A stretch of 34,395 nucleotides of DNA from an uncultured Alphaproteobacteria bacterium (GTDB taxonomy: Bacteria; Pseudomonadota; Alphaproteobacteria; Micropepsales; Micropepsaceae): positions 1 through 34,395 of the forward strand of contig CADECX010000036.1 in the NCBI GenBank assembly GCA_902825865.1, given 5' to 3'. Below the pieces are notes generated by a model that was not told the origin of the DNA, made no database searches, and saw only the letters and a program-made list of their open reading frames with translations. A program made the translations under genes and the position numbers. Shown here piece after piece: positions 25,597 through 33,727 of the stretch. How positions within the stretch are numbered: the stretch's first letter is position 1; the number at the start of each line of letters is the position of its first letter.

Positions 25597-26762
25597 CTTA
25601 CCGCTCCGCCATTTTCCCGGAGGATGCGGGCGATCATTTCATCGGCCATCGGGCCGGAATCCTCGCCGGTATTGGCGCGGGTGATGCCGGCGCCGACACG
25701 GGAGGTGACCAGCGGACCGGACTGATCGCGCACATCGGCATCCACCGTCACGCTAAGGCCCACGCGCAAGGGATGCTTGGCGATATCCTGGGGATCGAGC
25801 GCGATGCGCACCGGCACGCGCTGCACGATCTTGATCCAGTTGCCGCTGGCATTCTGCGGCGGAAGCAATGCAAAGGCGCTTCCCGAACCCGCGCCCAAGC
25901 CTTCGATATGGCCGTGATAGGTGACGCCGCCGCCGTAAATATCGGCCTTCACCGTCACCGGCTGGCCGACCCGCATGCGGGCAAGCTGCACTTCCTTGAA
26001 ATTGGCGTCGATCCAGACATGCGACAGCGGCACCACCGCCATCAAGGGCGTTCCGGCAGCGACCTGCTGTCCGGCCTGCACCGTGCGCTGGGCGATCACG
26101 CCGTCCAGTGGCGCGATGATGCGCATATGGCCGTAAGCGATGGCCGCGGCGCGAAGCTGCGCTTCCGCCGCCAGCACATCGGGATTGTGGGCGATGTCGG
26201 TGCCTTCGATGGATGTATTGGATTGCCGCAAGACGCCTTGCGCCGAATTCACCGCGGCTTGCGCCGCCGCCACGGCATCGCGGGCATGCGCCAATTCCTC
26301 GCCTGAGACGGATTCGGTGGCAAAGGCCTTTTGGCGGCGGACATAGTCGCCTTGCGCCTGCGCCAGCGCCACGCGCGCCTGGTTTACTAGGGCCTCGCCG
26401 GAATCGGATCTGGAGAATTGCGCTTTCACGCTGCGCACCACCCGCGCCAGATTGGCCTGGGCGGCCTGCAGATTGACCGTGGCGATGGCGGGGTCGAGCT
26501 CGATCAGCAACTGACCCTGCGTCACCGTCTGGGTATTGTCGGCATGCAGCGCCAGGACGGTGGCGTTTTCCTTGGAGGTGACGGTCACCACATTGCCGCC
26601 GACATAGGCGTCATCGGTGCTCTCAAAACCGCGGGCATAGATCAGCCAGTAAACGCCATAGATCACCGCGGCGGCCAGCGCCACGCCGCCCAAAATCAGG
26701 AACCAGAAACGGCGTTGCCGGGTCTGAACATCGGCAATGGGAGTATCGGTGATAGCAGTCAT
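25593..26762 (-). CDS. emrA: EmrA/HlyD-family membrane fusion protein
   Basis: Periplasmic adaptor linking EmrB to the outer-membrane channel. A short cytoplasmic start precedes one helix (about 19-43, RFWFLILGGVALAAAVIYGVYW), then a biotinyl-lipoyl half-domain (FESTDDAYVGGNVVTVTSKENATVLAL), a long helical hairpin (about 80-190, Ala/Gln-rich), the second lipoyl half (GHMRIIAPLDGVIAQRTVQAGQQVAAGTPL) and a beta-barrel (VWIDANFKEVQLARMRVGQPVTVKAD). Length is 389 aa. It follows the oprM-like gene by 20 bases and overlaps emrB by 4. Confidence 0.95.
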   Translation of the reverse strand: MTAITDTPIADVQTRQRRFWFLILGGVALAAAVIYGVYWLIYARGFESTDDAYVGGNVVTVTSKENATVLALHADNTQTVTQGQLLIELDPAIATVNLQAAQANLARVVRSVKAQFSRSDSGEALVNQARVALAQAQGDYVRRQKAFATESVSGEELAHARDAVAAAQAAVNSAQGVLRQSNTSIEGTDIAHNPDVLAAEAQLRAAAIAYGHMRIIAPLDGVIAQRTVQAGQQVAAGTPLMAVVPLSHVWIDANFKEVQLARMRVGQPVTVKADIYGGGVTYHGHIEGLGAGSGSAFALLPPQNASGNWIKIVQRVPVRIALDPQDIAKHPLRVGLSVTVDADVRDQSGPLVTSRVGAGITRANTGEDSGPMADEMIARILRENGGAVR

Positions 26763-26782
26763 GACACACGTCCTAGGGGGAT

Positions 26783-28216
26783 TCAGGGAACGGATTTGCG
26801 CAGTTCGGCGGTCTGGGTTGCCGGCTCGAAGCCGCCGCCGACGGTCAGCATCAGGGTGATGCGCTGCTGCGCGCCTTGCGCCACCACGCCCGCCAGCGCC
26901 TGGCGCGCCTGAAGCAAGGTGGCTTCCGCCGTCAGCATGGGAAGCTGGGTCTGCAAACCGCTGCGGTAACGGTCCTCGGCGATGCGGAAGGCTTTTTCCG
27001 CACTGGTCACCGCGTCCTGTTGCTGCACGCGCTGGGCTTCCAGACTTTTCACTTGAGTCATGGCGTCGGCGGTTTGCTTGATCGCCGCCAGCACCGCACC
27101 GTTATACTCGGTCACCGCCAGGTCGAGTTCGGCGGTGGCCCTGGCATATTGGGCGCGCAGCTTGCCCGCATCGAACAGCGGCAGATGCACCGCCGGGCCC
27201 ACGCCCATGGTGAAGGCGTTGCCGCCCACCAGATTGGAAAGGCCGATGGCCTGGAAACCCACCAGGGCCGCCAGATTGATGTCGGGGAAAAAGTCGGCAT
27301 GCGCCGCCTCGCGCCCCTTCATCGCCGCCCGCACCCGTGCCTTGGCGGCCAGGATGTCGGGCCGCCGCGACAGAAGATCGGCGGGCAATTTTTGCGGCAA
27401 GGACAGCGCCACATCCAGATTGGGCTTGGGCCGCGTGATGGTGGCGTAAGCGTCCGCCCCCTGCCCCGCCAGCGCGGCAATGGCATGCAAATCCATCTCG
27501 CGCGCCGCGGCAAAGCGCAGCTGATCGGCCTTGGCGATGGAAAGCAGCGACTTGGCCTGCTCCACCGCGCTGCCATTCTCCAGCCCGGCATTGAAACGGC
27601 CCTGGCTGATCTTCAGGATTTCTTCGCGCTCGGCGACCGTGGCGTCGGCAATGTCGCCATACTGATAGTTCAGCAACAGATTGATATAGACCTGGGCGAA
27701 AGCACCCGACAGCGCCAGATGTGCGGCTTCGGCATCCAGGGCGGCGGCTTCGGCGCTGTCGCGCGCGCGCCCGATCAACGCCGCCTGCCTGCCCCAGAAA
27801 TCCAGATTCCAGCTCAGGTTGGCGGTCAGCGAACCGTACCAGCGATAGCTGCCGCCATAGGGCGGCGGAATGATGTAATCCTTGCTGAACAAGACGCGCT
27901 GTTCATTGCCGTCAAAGGTGACTTGCGGCCGGTCCTCGGCGCGGTTCACCGCCAGTTCCGCTTGCGCGGCGCGCAACCGCGCCAACGCGCCCGCCAGAGA
28001 CGGATTGTTGGCGATCACCAAACCCGCCAGCCGGTCGACCTGCGGGTCCTGAAAGGCCCGCCACCATTCGCGCGGCGCGCGCGGCGCGGCCTCACCGGTC
28101 AGGCCCAGGCTGGATTGCTGAAGTTCGCTGACTTGCGGCGTGGTGGGCGGGGCATCGACACAGGCGCAGAGCAACAAAGCAGTCAGCAGCGCACCGGATT
28201 TTTTGGACAGGCTCAT
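26783..28216 (-). CDS. Outer-membrane efflux lipoprotein, OprM/NodT family
   Basis: TolC-like trimeric outer-membrane channel component. The signal peptide ends in a lipobox, ALLLCAC, with Cys19 the likely lipidated residue. Two outer-membrane-efflux domains show the repeated features PREWWRAFQDPQVDRLAGL, NPSLAGALARLRAAQAEL, SWNLDFWGRQAALIGRARD and, in the second half, LLSRRPDILAAKARVRAA with ARATAELDLAVTEYNGAVLAAIKQTADAM. Length is 477 aa. Its start overlaps the marR stop by 4 bases, so the whole pump follows its regulator in one operon. Confidence 0.93.
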   Translation of the reverse strand: MSLSKKSGALLTALLLCACVDAPPTTPQVSELQQSSLGLTGEAAPRAPREWWRAFQDPQVDRLAGLVIANNPSLAGALARLRAAQAELAVNRAEDRPQVTFDGNEQRVLFSKDYIIPPPYGGSYRWYGSLTANLSWNLDFWGRQAALIGRARDSAEAAALDAEAAHLALSGAFAQVYINLLLNYQYGDIADATVAEREEILKISQGRFNAGLENGSAVEQAKSLLSIAKADQLRFAAAREMDLHAIAALAGQGADAYATITRPKPNLDVALSLPQKLPADLLSRRPDILAAKARVRAAMKGREAAHADFFPDINLAALVGFQAIGLSNLVGGNAFTMGVGPAVHLPLFDAGKLRAQYARATAELDLAVTEYNGAVLAAIKQTADAMTQVKSLEAQRVQQQDAVTSAEKAFRIAEDRYRSGLQTQLPMLTAEATLLQARQALAGVVAQGAQQRITLMLTVGGGFEPATQTAELRKSVP

Positions 28217-28797
28217 GACGCCTTCCTCGCCCTGACGGATTTGGCCGTCACGGATTTAGCGGTCACCGGCTTGGCGATGGGAACATCGGAAATCAGCAGC
28301 CGGGATTTCTTGCCCTGCTTGCTGTCGGCCACCAGCACCAGCCGGGTCAAAAGGTTGATCAGAGTATCGACCTCTTCATGGCTGAAATGGGCCAAAAGCC
28401 CGTTCCAGAAATACATCACCTTGGGCGCCAGGCCCTCGACCATATCGCGGCCGCGCGGCGTCAGCGCCAGGGTCACCACCCGCCGGTCGGTGTCGCTGCG
28501 GTCGCGGGTGACAAAGCCGCGTTCCACCATCTGATCGACAAGGCGAGTCAGTGACCCCGCATCGTGACAGATATTCTGCGCCAGATCGCCGGCGGTCTTG
28601 ATACGCCCGTCATGCAGGGCGACCAGGGTGGTCCATTGCGAAAAAGTAAGTTCCTGGTCCACGAACAGGGCTTCCATCTGCGGCAGCACCTTGTTGCCGC
28701 AGATCCGCATCAGATAGCCCACGCTGTTCTTCATCGCGTAGTTGCTGGTCTTGTAATACGGCTTCAGCAAGGTCGCGTTTCCTGTGCAAACAACCAT
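28213..28797 (-). CDS. MarR-family transcriptional regulator of the emr operon
   Basis: Winged-helix regulator, first gene of the efflux operon and so a likely autorepressor relieved by a small ligand. Core: LTFSQWTTLVALHDG, the HTH AGDLAQNICHDAGSLTRLVDQMVERGFVTR and the wing RDRSDTDRRVVTLALTPRG. The ATG at 28797 gives 194 aa, but it lies inside the operator palindromes; an in-frame ATG at 28734 (MKNSVGYLMR) would leave them untranslated and is plausible. The C-terminus is extended by a basic 5-residue repeat (PVTAK, SVTAK, SVRAR), unusual for MarR proteins. The stop overlaps the oprM-like start by 4 bases. Confidence 0.9.
   Translation of the reverse strand: MVVCTGNATLLKPYYKTSNYAMKNSVGYLMRICGNKVLPQMEALFVDQELTFSQWTTLVALHDGRIKTAGDLAQNICHDAGSLTRLVDQMVERGFVTRDRSDTDRRVVTLALTPRGRDMVEGLAPKVMYFWNGLLAHFSHEEVDTLINLLTRLVLVADSKQGKKSRLLISDVPIAKPVTAKSVTAKSVRARKAS
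28235..28279 (-). repeat. 15-bp tandem repeat in the marR 3' end
   Basis: Three imperfect 15-base units (28235-28249, 28250-28264, 28265-28279) encode the basic tail repeat SVRAR, SVTAK, PVTAK of the MarR protein. The first two units differ at only two positions. Confidence 0.65.
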
Positions 28798-28824
28798 TGT
28801 TAAGACAATACTTGTTTAAGCAAG
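28789..28824 (-). promoter_or_regulatory. Tandem palindromic operators upstream of marR
   Basis: ATTGTTAAGACAAT (28796-28809) and CTTGTTTAAGCAAG (28811-28824) share the pattern TTGT..AAG.CAA and lie 15 bases apart centre to centre. A further inverted repeat, AACAACCATTGTT (28789-28801), overlaps the first and covers the annotated ATG. The size and AT-rich dyad fit MarR-family operators. They lie between marR and the divergent GIY-YIG gene. Confidence 0.6.
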
Positions 28825-28896
28825 CATATAGACCTGTTCGCCTCCTCCCGCAAGGGTCCGCTAGACGGCTCGAGCAAATCACCGGAAAAGAAGCCC

Positions 28897-29160
28897 ATGC
28901 CGTCTTTTGTCTATGTTCTGGCAGCCAAAAATCCGGACGGCCGGACCATCACCTATGTCGGCTGGACCCTGGACCTGGAACGGCGGCTGGCCGAGCACAA
29001 TGGCAAAAGGCCCGGCACACAAAGAGGCGCCAAAACCACGCGGGGGCGTGTCTGGCTGCTGGTCTATGCCGAGAAGCACCGCACCCGCAAAGGCGCGATG
29101 CGCCGGGAATTTGTGCTGAAGAACGACCGGAAATTCCGAGCCTTGTTGCGCGGTTCCTAG
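28897..29160 (+). CDS. GIY-YIG nuclease-superfamily protein (UPF0213-like)
   Basis: Small single-domain GIY-YIG protein of 87 aa. The two signature strands are FVYVLAAKN and TYVGWT, followed by DLERRLAEHNGK, GAKTTRGR and a C-terminal AMRREFVLKNDRKFRALL, matching the YhbQ/UPF0213 (COG2827) layout. Arg in the helix (RRL) and Glu in RREF are the expected catalytic-type residues. Roles of such stand-alone proteins are poorly known, with some evidence for DNA nuclease activity. An AAAAGAAG ribosome site precedes the ATG. It is divergent from marR, and the MBL-rhodanese gene starts 34 bases after it. Confidence 0.88.
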   Translation: MPSFVYVLAAKNPDGRTITYVGWTLDLERRLAEHNGKRPGTQRGAKTTRGRVWLLVYAEKHRTRKGAMRREFVLKNDRKFRALLRGS

Positions 29161-29194
29161 GCTATAGTTCCGCGCGCGACATTTGGGGCATGCG

Positions 29195-30226
29195 ATGATT
29201 TTCGAACAGATCGCCACCGGCGGCTGCCAGTCTTATCTGCTGGGCTGCGACGACAGCCATTCCGCCATCCTGATCGACCCCAATATCGCGCAGATGGACC
29301 GCTATCTGGGTTTCGCCGCCAAGGACGGCGTGCGCATCCGCTATGTCCTGGACACCCACACCCATGCCGATCATTTCTCCGCCGCCAAGGAGCTGGGCAA
29401 GACGTTGGGCGTGCCGGTGGTGGCCAGCAAATTGTCGCCCGCGCCCTATGCCGATTTCCGGCTGGATGACGGCGAGATTTTGCGGGTGGGCAATATGCGG
29501 CTGCGCGCCCTGCACACGCCGGGCCATACCCGCGATTCCATGTGCATCCTGGCCGAAGACCGCATCTTCACCGGCGACACTTTGCTGATCGGCGGCACCG
29601 GGCGCACCGACCTTCCCACCGGCGATCCCGATCAATTGTATGATAGCCTGTTCGGGCGGGTGCTGAAACAGGACCCTGCCCTGCTGGTCTATCCGGCGCA
29701 TGATTACAAAGGCCGCAGCCATTCCAGCATCGGCGAGGAGATCGCCAACAATCCGCGTTTGCAGAAGCGCGACCGCGCCGAATTCATCGCCATGATGAAG
29801 CAACTCAATCTCGACGCCCCCACCCATCTGACCGAGGCGCTGCGGACCAATATGAGCGGCGGCAAGACGGTGGCGCAGCTTCTGTCCGAGGCCAGCGCCC
29901 ATGTGCCTTTTGTATCCATGGCCGAACTGGCCGAACGGGTTGGCCGCAACGATCTGGGACTCATTCTGCTGGATGTGCGGGAGAAGGATGCCTTCGTTTC
30001 CGGCCATATTCCCGGCGCCCAGCATCTGCCGCGCGGCCAGTTGGAACTGCGCGTCAACAAGGAGCTGCCCGATCCCACCCGCCGCATCCTGGTGGCCTGT
30101 GAGTTCGGACAGATCTCAACCCTGGCGGCGGCAACCTTGCGCGAACTGGGCTATGTCAACGCCGCGGCCCTGGACGGCGGCATGAAGGCGTGGCGCGAAG
30201 CGGGACATCCGGTGACGGTGCTTTAG
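29195..30226 (+). CDS. Metallo-beta-lactamase/rhodanese fusion, persulfide dioxygenase-like
   Basis: 343-aa fusion. The N-terminal MBL domain has THTHADH (H55, H57, D59, H60), H111 in HTPGHT and D128 in FTGDTLLIGG. This resembles ETHE1/Blh persulfide dioxygenases, which oxidise glutathione persulfide to sulfite. The C-terminal rhodanese domain (about 250-343) has LLDVREKDAFVSGHIPGAQHLPRG and an active-site Cys in ACEFGQIS, as expected for a sulfur carrier. The ATG at 29195, with GGGG eight bases upstream, is preferred over TTG at 29183. No BigR-type repressor or sulfide:quinone reductase is adjacent. Substrate assignment is by family. Confidence 0.88.
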   Translation: MIFEQIATGGCQSYLLGCDDSHSAILIDPNIAQMDRYLGFAAKDGVRIRYVLDTHTHADHFSAAKELGKTLGVPVVASKLSPAPYADFRLDDGEILRVGNMRLRALHTPGHTRDSMCILAEDRIFTGDTLLIGGTGRTDLPTGDPDQLYDSLFGRVLKQDPALLVYPAHDYKGRSHSSIGEEIANNPRLQKRDRAEFIAMMKQLNLDAPTHLTEALRTNMSGGKTVAQLLSEASAHVPFVSMAELAERVGRNDLGLILLDVREKDAFVSGHIPGAQHLPRGQLELRVNKELPDPTRRILVACEFGQISTLAAATLRELGYVNAAALDGGMKAWREAGHPVTVL

Positions 30227-30235
30227 CGTCCGACC

Positions 30236-30264
30236 AATGTCCGCTTGCGCCAAAAGCGGACATT
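30236..30264. repeat. Palindromic repeat upstream of the PQQ dehydrogenase
   Basis: AATGTCCGCTT (30236-30246) and AAGCGGACATT (30254-30264) are perfect 11-nt arms with a 7-nt loop, 10 bases after the MBL-rhodanese stop. The same palindrome type lies after the PQQ dehydrogenase at 32693-32724. Confidence 0.75.
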
Positions 30265-30352
30265 TGCGCTGCACGCTGATTGGTAGCGGCTTGGCACTAG
30301 CGCCGTTTGACATGGCCGATTGCGCGTCTGTATCGTCAAGAAAAAAAAGCAG

Positions 30353-32677
30353 ATGAACCGCTTTCTCCACATCGCGACCGCCACAGGCGTGGCTCTGACG
30401 GGGCTTTTTCTTGTCCTGTTGGGCGCGCGTCTGGCGATGCTGGGCGGTTCGCCCTTTTACGTGCTTTTGGGTGTCGGATGGCTGGTGACCGCGGCTCTGC
30501 TGTTGCGGCGCGCGGCCGGGGCGCTTGTTCTGTTCGCGGCAACTCTGATCGCCACAATGGGGTGGGCGCTGTGGGACAGCGGATTCCAGTTCTGGGGCCT
30601 GGAGGTGCGCCTGGCCGTTCCCGCCGTGTTGGGCTTGTGGATGCTGATCGTCATCCGCCAGCCTGGCCGTCTTCCACTCGGGCTGACTGTCGCGGCGGCG
30701 CTGCTTTTGCTATCCGCCAGTTTCCTGGCGCGTGAACGCTTTGAAATTCACAATTCGGCGCCGCGCACCGCTTTACCGCTTCCGGCCGCAGAGGGTGGCC
30801 GCGACTGGCCGCACTATGGCGGCGGGCCCAATGCCGATCGCTATTCCAGCCTGGCCCAGATCACGCCGGACAATGTTTCCAAGCTGGAGGTGGCGTGGGT
30901 CACGCACACCGGCGACCACAAGCAGAAGATGACGTTTCAATCGCCGGCTCTCAAGATCGGCGATACGCTCTATTTCTGCAGCGGCAGCGCCTGGGTCTTC
31001 GCGCTCGATCCCGTCACGGGAAAGATCAAGTGGCGCTTTAAACCGCCCGCGACGAGCGTGCGGATTACCGCATGCCGGGGCGTCACCTATGCAGAGTTGG
31101 CCGATGTGCCGGAGGGAACACCCTGCCGGACACGCATTTTCGCGCCCGCGCCCAATGCGGGGATTGTGGCATTGGATGCGCAAACCGGTGCGGTGTGCGA
31201 CAGTTTCGGTGAGCACGGCACCATTGATTTGAAGGACGGCCTTGGGCCAAATGCCCTCCGGCTTACCGGCATCAGTTCGCCACCCACTTTCTTGGACGGC
31301 AAGCTGGTGACAGGTCATTATGTCTCCGACAATGTCCATGACCGCGAGCCGTCCGGTGTGGTGCGCGCCTTCGATGCCCGCACCGGCGCACTGGCCTGGA
31401 GTTGGGACATTGGCCGCACACCCACCAACAAGCCTCTGGCGCCGGGCGAGATCTACACGCCGGGAACGCCCAATGTCTGGGGTCTGATCACCGGCGATGC
31501 CGCGCTGGGGCTGGTTTTCCTGCCGACCGGAAATCCCACGCCGGATTATTTCGGCGGGCAGCGGCGCGATTTCGATGAGCGCTACAATTCCTCCCTGGTG
31601 GCGCTGGATGTCGAAACCGGGCTGGAGCGCTGGCGCTTCCAGACCATTCACCACGATCTATGGGACATGGATGTTCCGATTGGCCCGACCTTGCTGGATT
31701 TCGGCGGCCGGCCGGCGCTGCTGCAGACCACCAAGCGGGGGGAAGTCTTTATCCTGGACCGGGCCACCGGCAAGCCGCTGTCGGAGGTTGCCGAAAAACC
31801 AACGGCGCGGGGCGAGATCAAGGAAGACCGTTATGCGCCGACCCAGCCCTGGAATGTCGGCATGCAGTCGCTGTCGGCGCCGCCTATCCGGGAATCCGAC
31901 AGTTGGGGCGCGACCTTGCTCGATCAGCTGGTGTGCCGCATCGAATACCGGTCGCTTCGCTATGACGGCCCGTTCACGCCGCCGTCCCTGCAGGGCACCC
32001 TTATGTATCCGGCATTCTTCGGCCTGTCGGATTGGGGCGGCGCATCGGTGGACCAGGCGCGCAACCTGGCCTTCGTCAATCTCAGCTATCTTCCTTGGGT
32101 GGTGCGGCTGGTGCAGCGCGACGAGGCGGTGCGGCGCAAGATCGTCGAACCTTGGGACGGCGCCGGTCCGTTGCCACCGGACGCGAAACAGGGGACTTCA
32201 CCGCAATACAAAACGCCCTATGTCGCGCTGCTTCGGGCCTGGTTGAACCCCATCGGCGTGCCCTGCCTGCGGCCGCCGTTCGGCGAGATGGCGGCAATGG
32301 ACCTGCGCACCAGGAAAATTGCCTGGAAGCGCAGCTATGGCACCGCCCGGCACAGCGGTCCGTTCGGTCTGGACAATCCGCTGCCGCTGCCAACCGGCAT
32401 TTATAACGTGGGCGGGCCGATCTCTACCGCCGGTGGGCTTGTTTTTATGGCGGGCGGCCTGGATCGGGCTTTCCGGGCACTGGATTCCAACACCGGCGAT
32501 GAATTGTGGAGTGCCGATCTGCCGGCGCCCGGCGCCGCCACCGCGTCCTCCTATCTTGGCCGGGACGGGCGGCAATATGTGGTGATCGCGGCGGGCGGAC
32601 ATTGGAGCATGGGCAAAGCCGTTAGTGATCAGCTGATCGCCTACGCCCTGCCAAAAAATAGCGCCTCCGGAAAATAG
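30353..32677 (+). CDS. Membrane-bound PQQ-dependent dehydrogenase (glucose/quinate type)
   Basis: Quinoprotein with an N-terminal domain of about four or five helices (residues 5-125) and a periplasmic eight-bladed propeller. Propeller blocks: DWPHYGGGPNADRYSSLAQI, NVSKLEVAWVTHTGD, PVTGKIKWRF, GVVRAFDARTGALAWSWD, NVWGLITGDAALGLVFLPTG, DVETGLERWRFQTIHHDLWD, GEVFILDRATGKPL, and near the end STAGGLVFMAGGLDRAFRAL. It should oxidise an aldose or alcohol and pass electrons to ubiquinone. The exact substrate cannot be read. The ATG at 30353 is preferred to TTG at 30320. Length is 774 aa, normal for this class. No PQQ biosynthesis genes lie in the window. Confidence 0.92.
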   Translation: MNRFLHIATATGVALTGLFLVLLGARLAMLGGSPFYVLLGVGWLVTAALLLRRAAGALVLFAATLIATMGWALWDSGFQFWGLEVRLAVPAVLGLWMLIVIRQPGRLPLGLTVAAALLLLSASFLARERFEIHNSAPRTALPLPAAEGGRDWPHYGGGPNADRYSSLAQITPDNVSKLEVAWVTHTGDHKQKMTFQSPALKIGDTLYFCSGSAWVFALDPVTGKIKWRFKPPATSVRITACRGVTYAELADVPEGTPCRTRIFAPAPNAGIVALDAQTGAVCDSFGEHGTIDLKDGLGPNALRLTGISSPPTFLDGKLVTGHYVSDNVHDREPSGVVRAFDARTGALAWSWDIGRTPTNKPLAPGEIYTPGTPNVWGLITGDAALGLVFLPTGNPTPDYFGGQRRDFDERYNSSLVALDVETGLERWRFQTIHHDLWDMDVPIGPTLLDFGGRPALLQTTKRGEVFILDRATGKPLSEVAEKPTARGEIKEDRYAPTQPWNVGMQSLSAPPIRESDSWGATLLDQLVCRIEYRSLRYDGPFTPPSLQGTLMYPAFFGLSDWGGASVDQARNLAFVNLSYLPWVVRLVQRDEAVRRKIVEPWDGAGPLPPDAKQGTSPQYKTPYVALLRAWLNPIGVPCLRPPFGEMAAMDLRTRKIAWKRSYGTARHSGPFGLDNPLPLPTGIYNVGGPISTAGGLVFMAGGLDRAFRALDSNTGDELWSADLPAPGAATASSYLGRDGRQYVVIAAGGHWSMGKAVSDQLIAYALPKNSASGK

Positions 32678-32692
32678 ACGGCGCACCGATCC

Positions 32693-32724
32693 GAATGTCC
32701 GCTTTGGGTCGAAAGCGGTCATTC
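32693..32724. repeat. Palindromic repeat downstream of the PQQ dehydrogenase
   Basis: GAATGTCCGCTTT (32693-32705) and AAAGCGGTCATTC (32712-32724) are 13-nt arms with one mismatch. The core is shared with 30236-30264, so the two repeats bracket the PQQ dehydrogenase gene. Confidence 0.75.
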
Positions 32725-32749
32725 AGCCAAGCGCAGACCCAATGGCACG

Positions 32750-32775
32750 CTCGAGAACCAGAAGACCCGCGCCTA
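32750..32775 (-). repeat. 26-bp repeat ending at the DUF4239-like stop codon
   Basis: The 26 bases match 33702-33727 at 23 positions, and all three differences are transitions. On the minus strand the repeat begins with the TAG stop of the gene at 32773 and continues GCGCGGGTCTT. Confidence 0.65.
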
Positions 32776-33537
32776 TCGCCAGGATTGCTGAAGTTCTTCC
32801 AGCGGCTGTTCAGAAACCTGGATCGCGCCACTGCGCGGCCGGTCGATGTCCAGGATCATCACCAGTGCCAGGGTCATCGCCACCAGCACGCACAGGGTGG
32901 CGATGCGCTGCGGCCTGCCCTTCGCCGCCGCCGTATAGCCGAGCATCGCCGCCGCCAGCACCGCATAGAGCAGCAGCACTGTCAGAACTCGGTTGGGAAC
33001 ATGCGCTGCCCCCGCCGCGCTCCTCGCCGAGGCCAGATCGAAGCTCTGGTTCATCGGATCCATCAGGGCGCGCGTCACTTGCGCATTGGGCTCGGTGCGT
33101 ACCGCCTGGCCGGTCGCGGACCACAATTTCTGCTGCAGCATCACCGTTCGGGCCGACAAAACGCCCGTGTCATCCGTTTCCGACCATTCCAGCCTTGCAT
33201 CGAGATAGGCGCGCAACAACTGGCTTATCGCTTCCTTGTTCGGCTCCTCCAAAATCTGCGCGCGCAGCCAGGCGGTGTCGATGGCATTGGCCTCCTGCAC
33301 CACCAGATTGCGCCTGTCCTCATGGCGATTGAGCGCCAGCGAGAAGGTGAACCCCAGCAGCAAGGCGAGCAGGCCCAGAACCGCCGAGAGAAGATAGTCG
33401 TGGCTTTCGGATTCAGTCTCGCCCGCTCTATGCAGCAACCAGACCTGGCCGCGATAGCCGATCGTGGCGGCAACGGTCAGGGCGGCCAGGATTACCGGCG
33501 CGATGACGGTCAGAGGAAGGGATCCGAGCCAAGACAT
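32773..33537 (-). CDS. DUF4239-like (bestrophin-like) membrane protein
   Basis: A 254-aa membrane protein with an N-terminal helix (about 8-28), a second helix after a charged stretch (about 47-67, YLLSAVLGLLALLLGFTFSLAL) and two C-terminal helices (about 185-205 and 213-232). The family-like block is LLGFTFSLALNRHEDRRNLVVQEANAI, then AWLRAQIL. This is the pattern of DUF4239 proteins, distantly related to bestrophin channels; function is not established. It lies upstream of the second palindromic repeat on its own minus-strand transcript or downstream of nrdB. Its stop codon is part of a repeat shared with nrdB. Confidence 0.78.
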   Translation of the reverse strand: MSWLGSLPLTVIAPVILAALTVAATIGYRGQVWLLHRAGETESESHDYLLSAVLGLLALLLGFTFSLALNRHEDRRNLVVQEANAIDTAWLRAQILEEPNKEAISQLLRAYLDARLEWSETDDTGVLSARTVMLQQKLWSATGQAVRTEPNAQVTRALMDPMNQSFDLASARSAAGAAHVPNRVLTVLLLYAVLAAAMLGYTAAAKGRPQRIATLCVLVAMTLALVMILDIDRPRSGAIQVSEQPLEELQQSWR

Positions 33538-33637
33538 GTCGCCCCTATCCTACTGCTCCGTCGGCCGCTCGCTCAAGCTCGTGGCCATCACCGTATGGCC
33601 AGCGTAGCCTTGGCCCGATCTACCAAGGCGCGAGGGA

Positions 33638-33727
33638 TTTTGGTCATCCGAGCAGAAGCGCGCGCGGAGCGTACCCAGCGTACGTGAGCACGCGCGACGC
33701 ACTCGGGGACCAAAAGACCCGCGCCTA
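33638..33727. repeat. Palindromic element between nrdB and the DUF4239-like gene
   Basis: Arms at 33638-33652 (TTTTGGTCATCCGAG) and 33702-33715 (CTCGGGGACCAAAA) form an imperfect stem around a GC-rich core that contains GCGTACCCAGCGTACG and CGCGCG blocks. One end, with the following 12 bases, runs into the nrdB stop (TAG at 33725-33727) and matches 32750-32775. Confidence 0.6.

Noticed and set aside
24010..25725. A 571-codon plus-strand open frame opposite emrB.
   Set aside because: It is a shadow of a strongly conserved membrane transporter, with no recognisable domain.
26876..28534. A 552-codon plus-strand open frame opposite the oprM-like gene and marR.
   Set aside because: Shadow frame without family features; the sense genes are certain.
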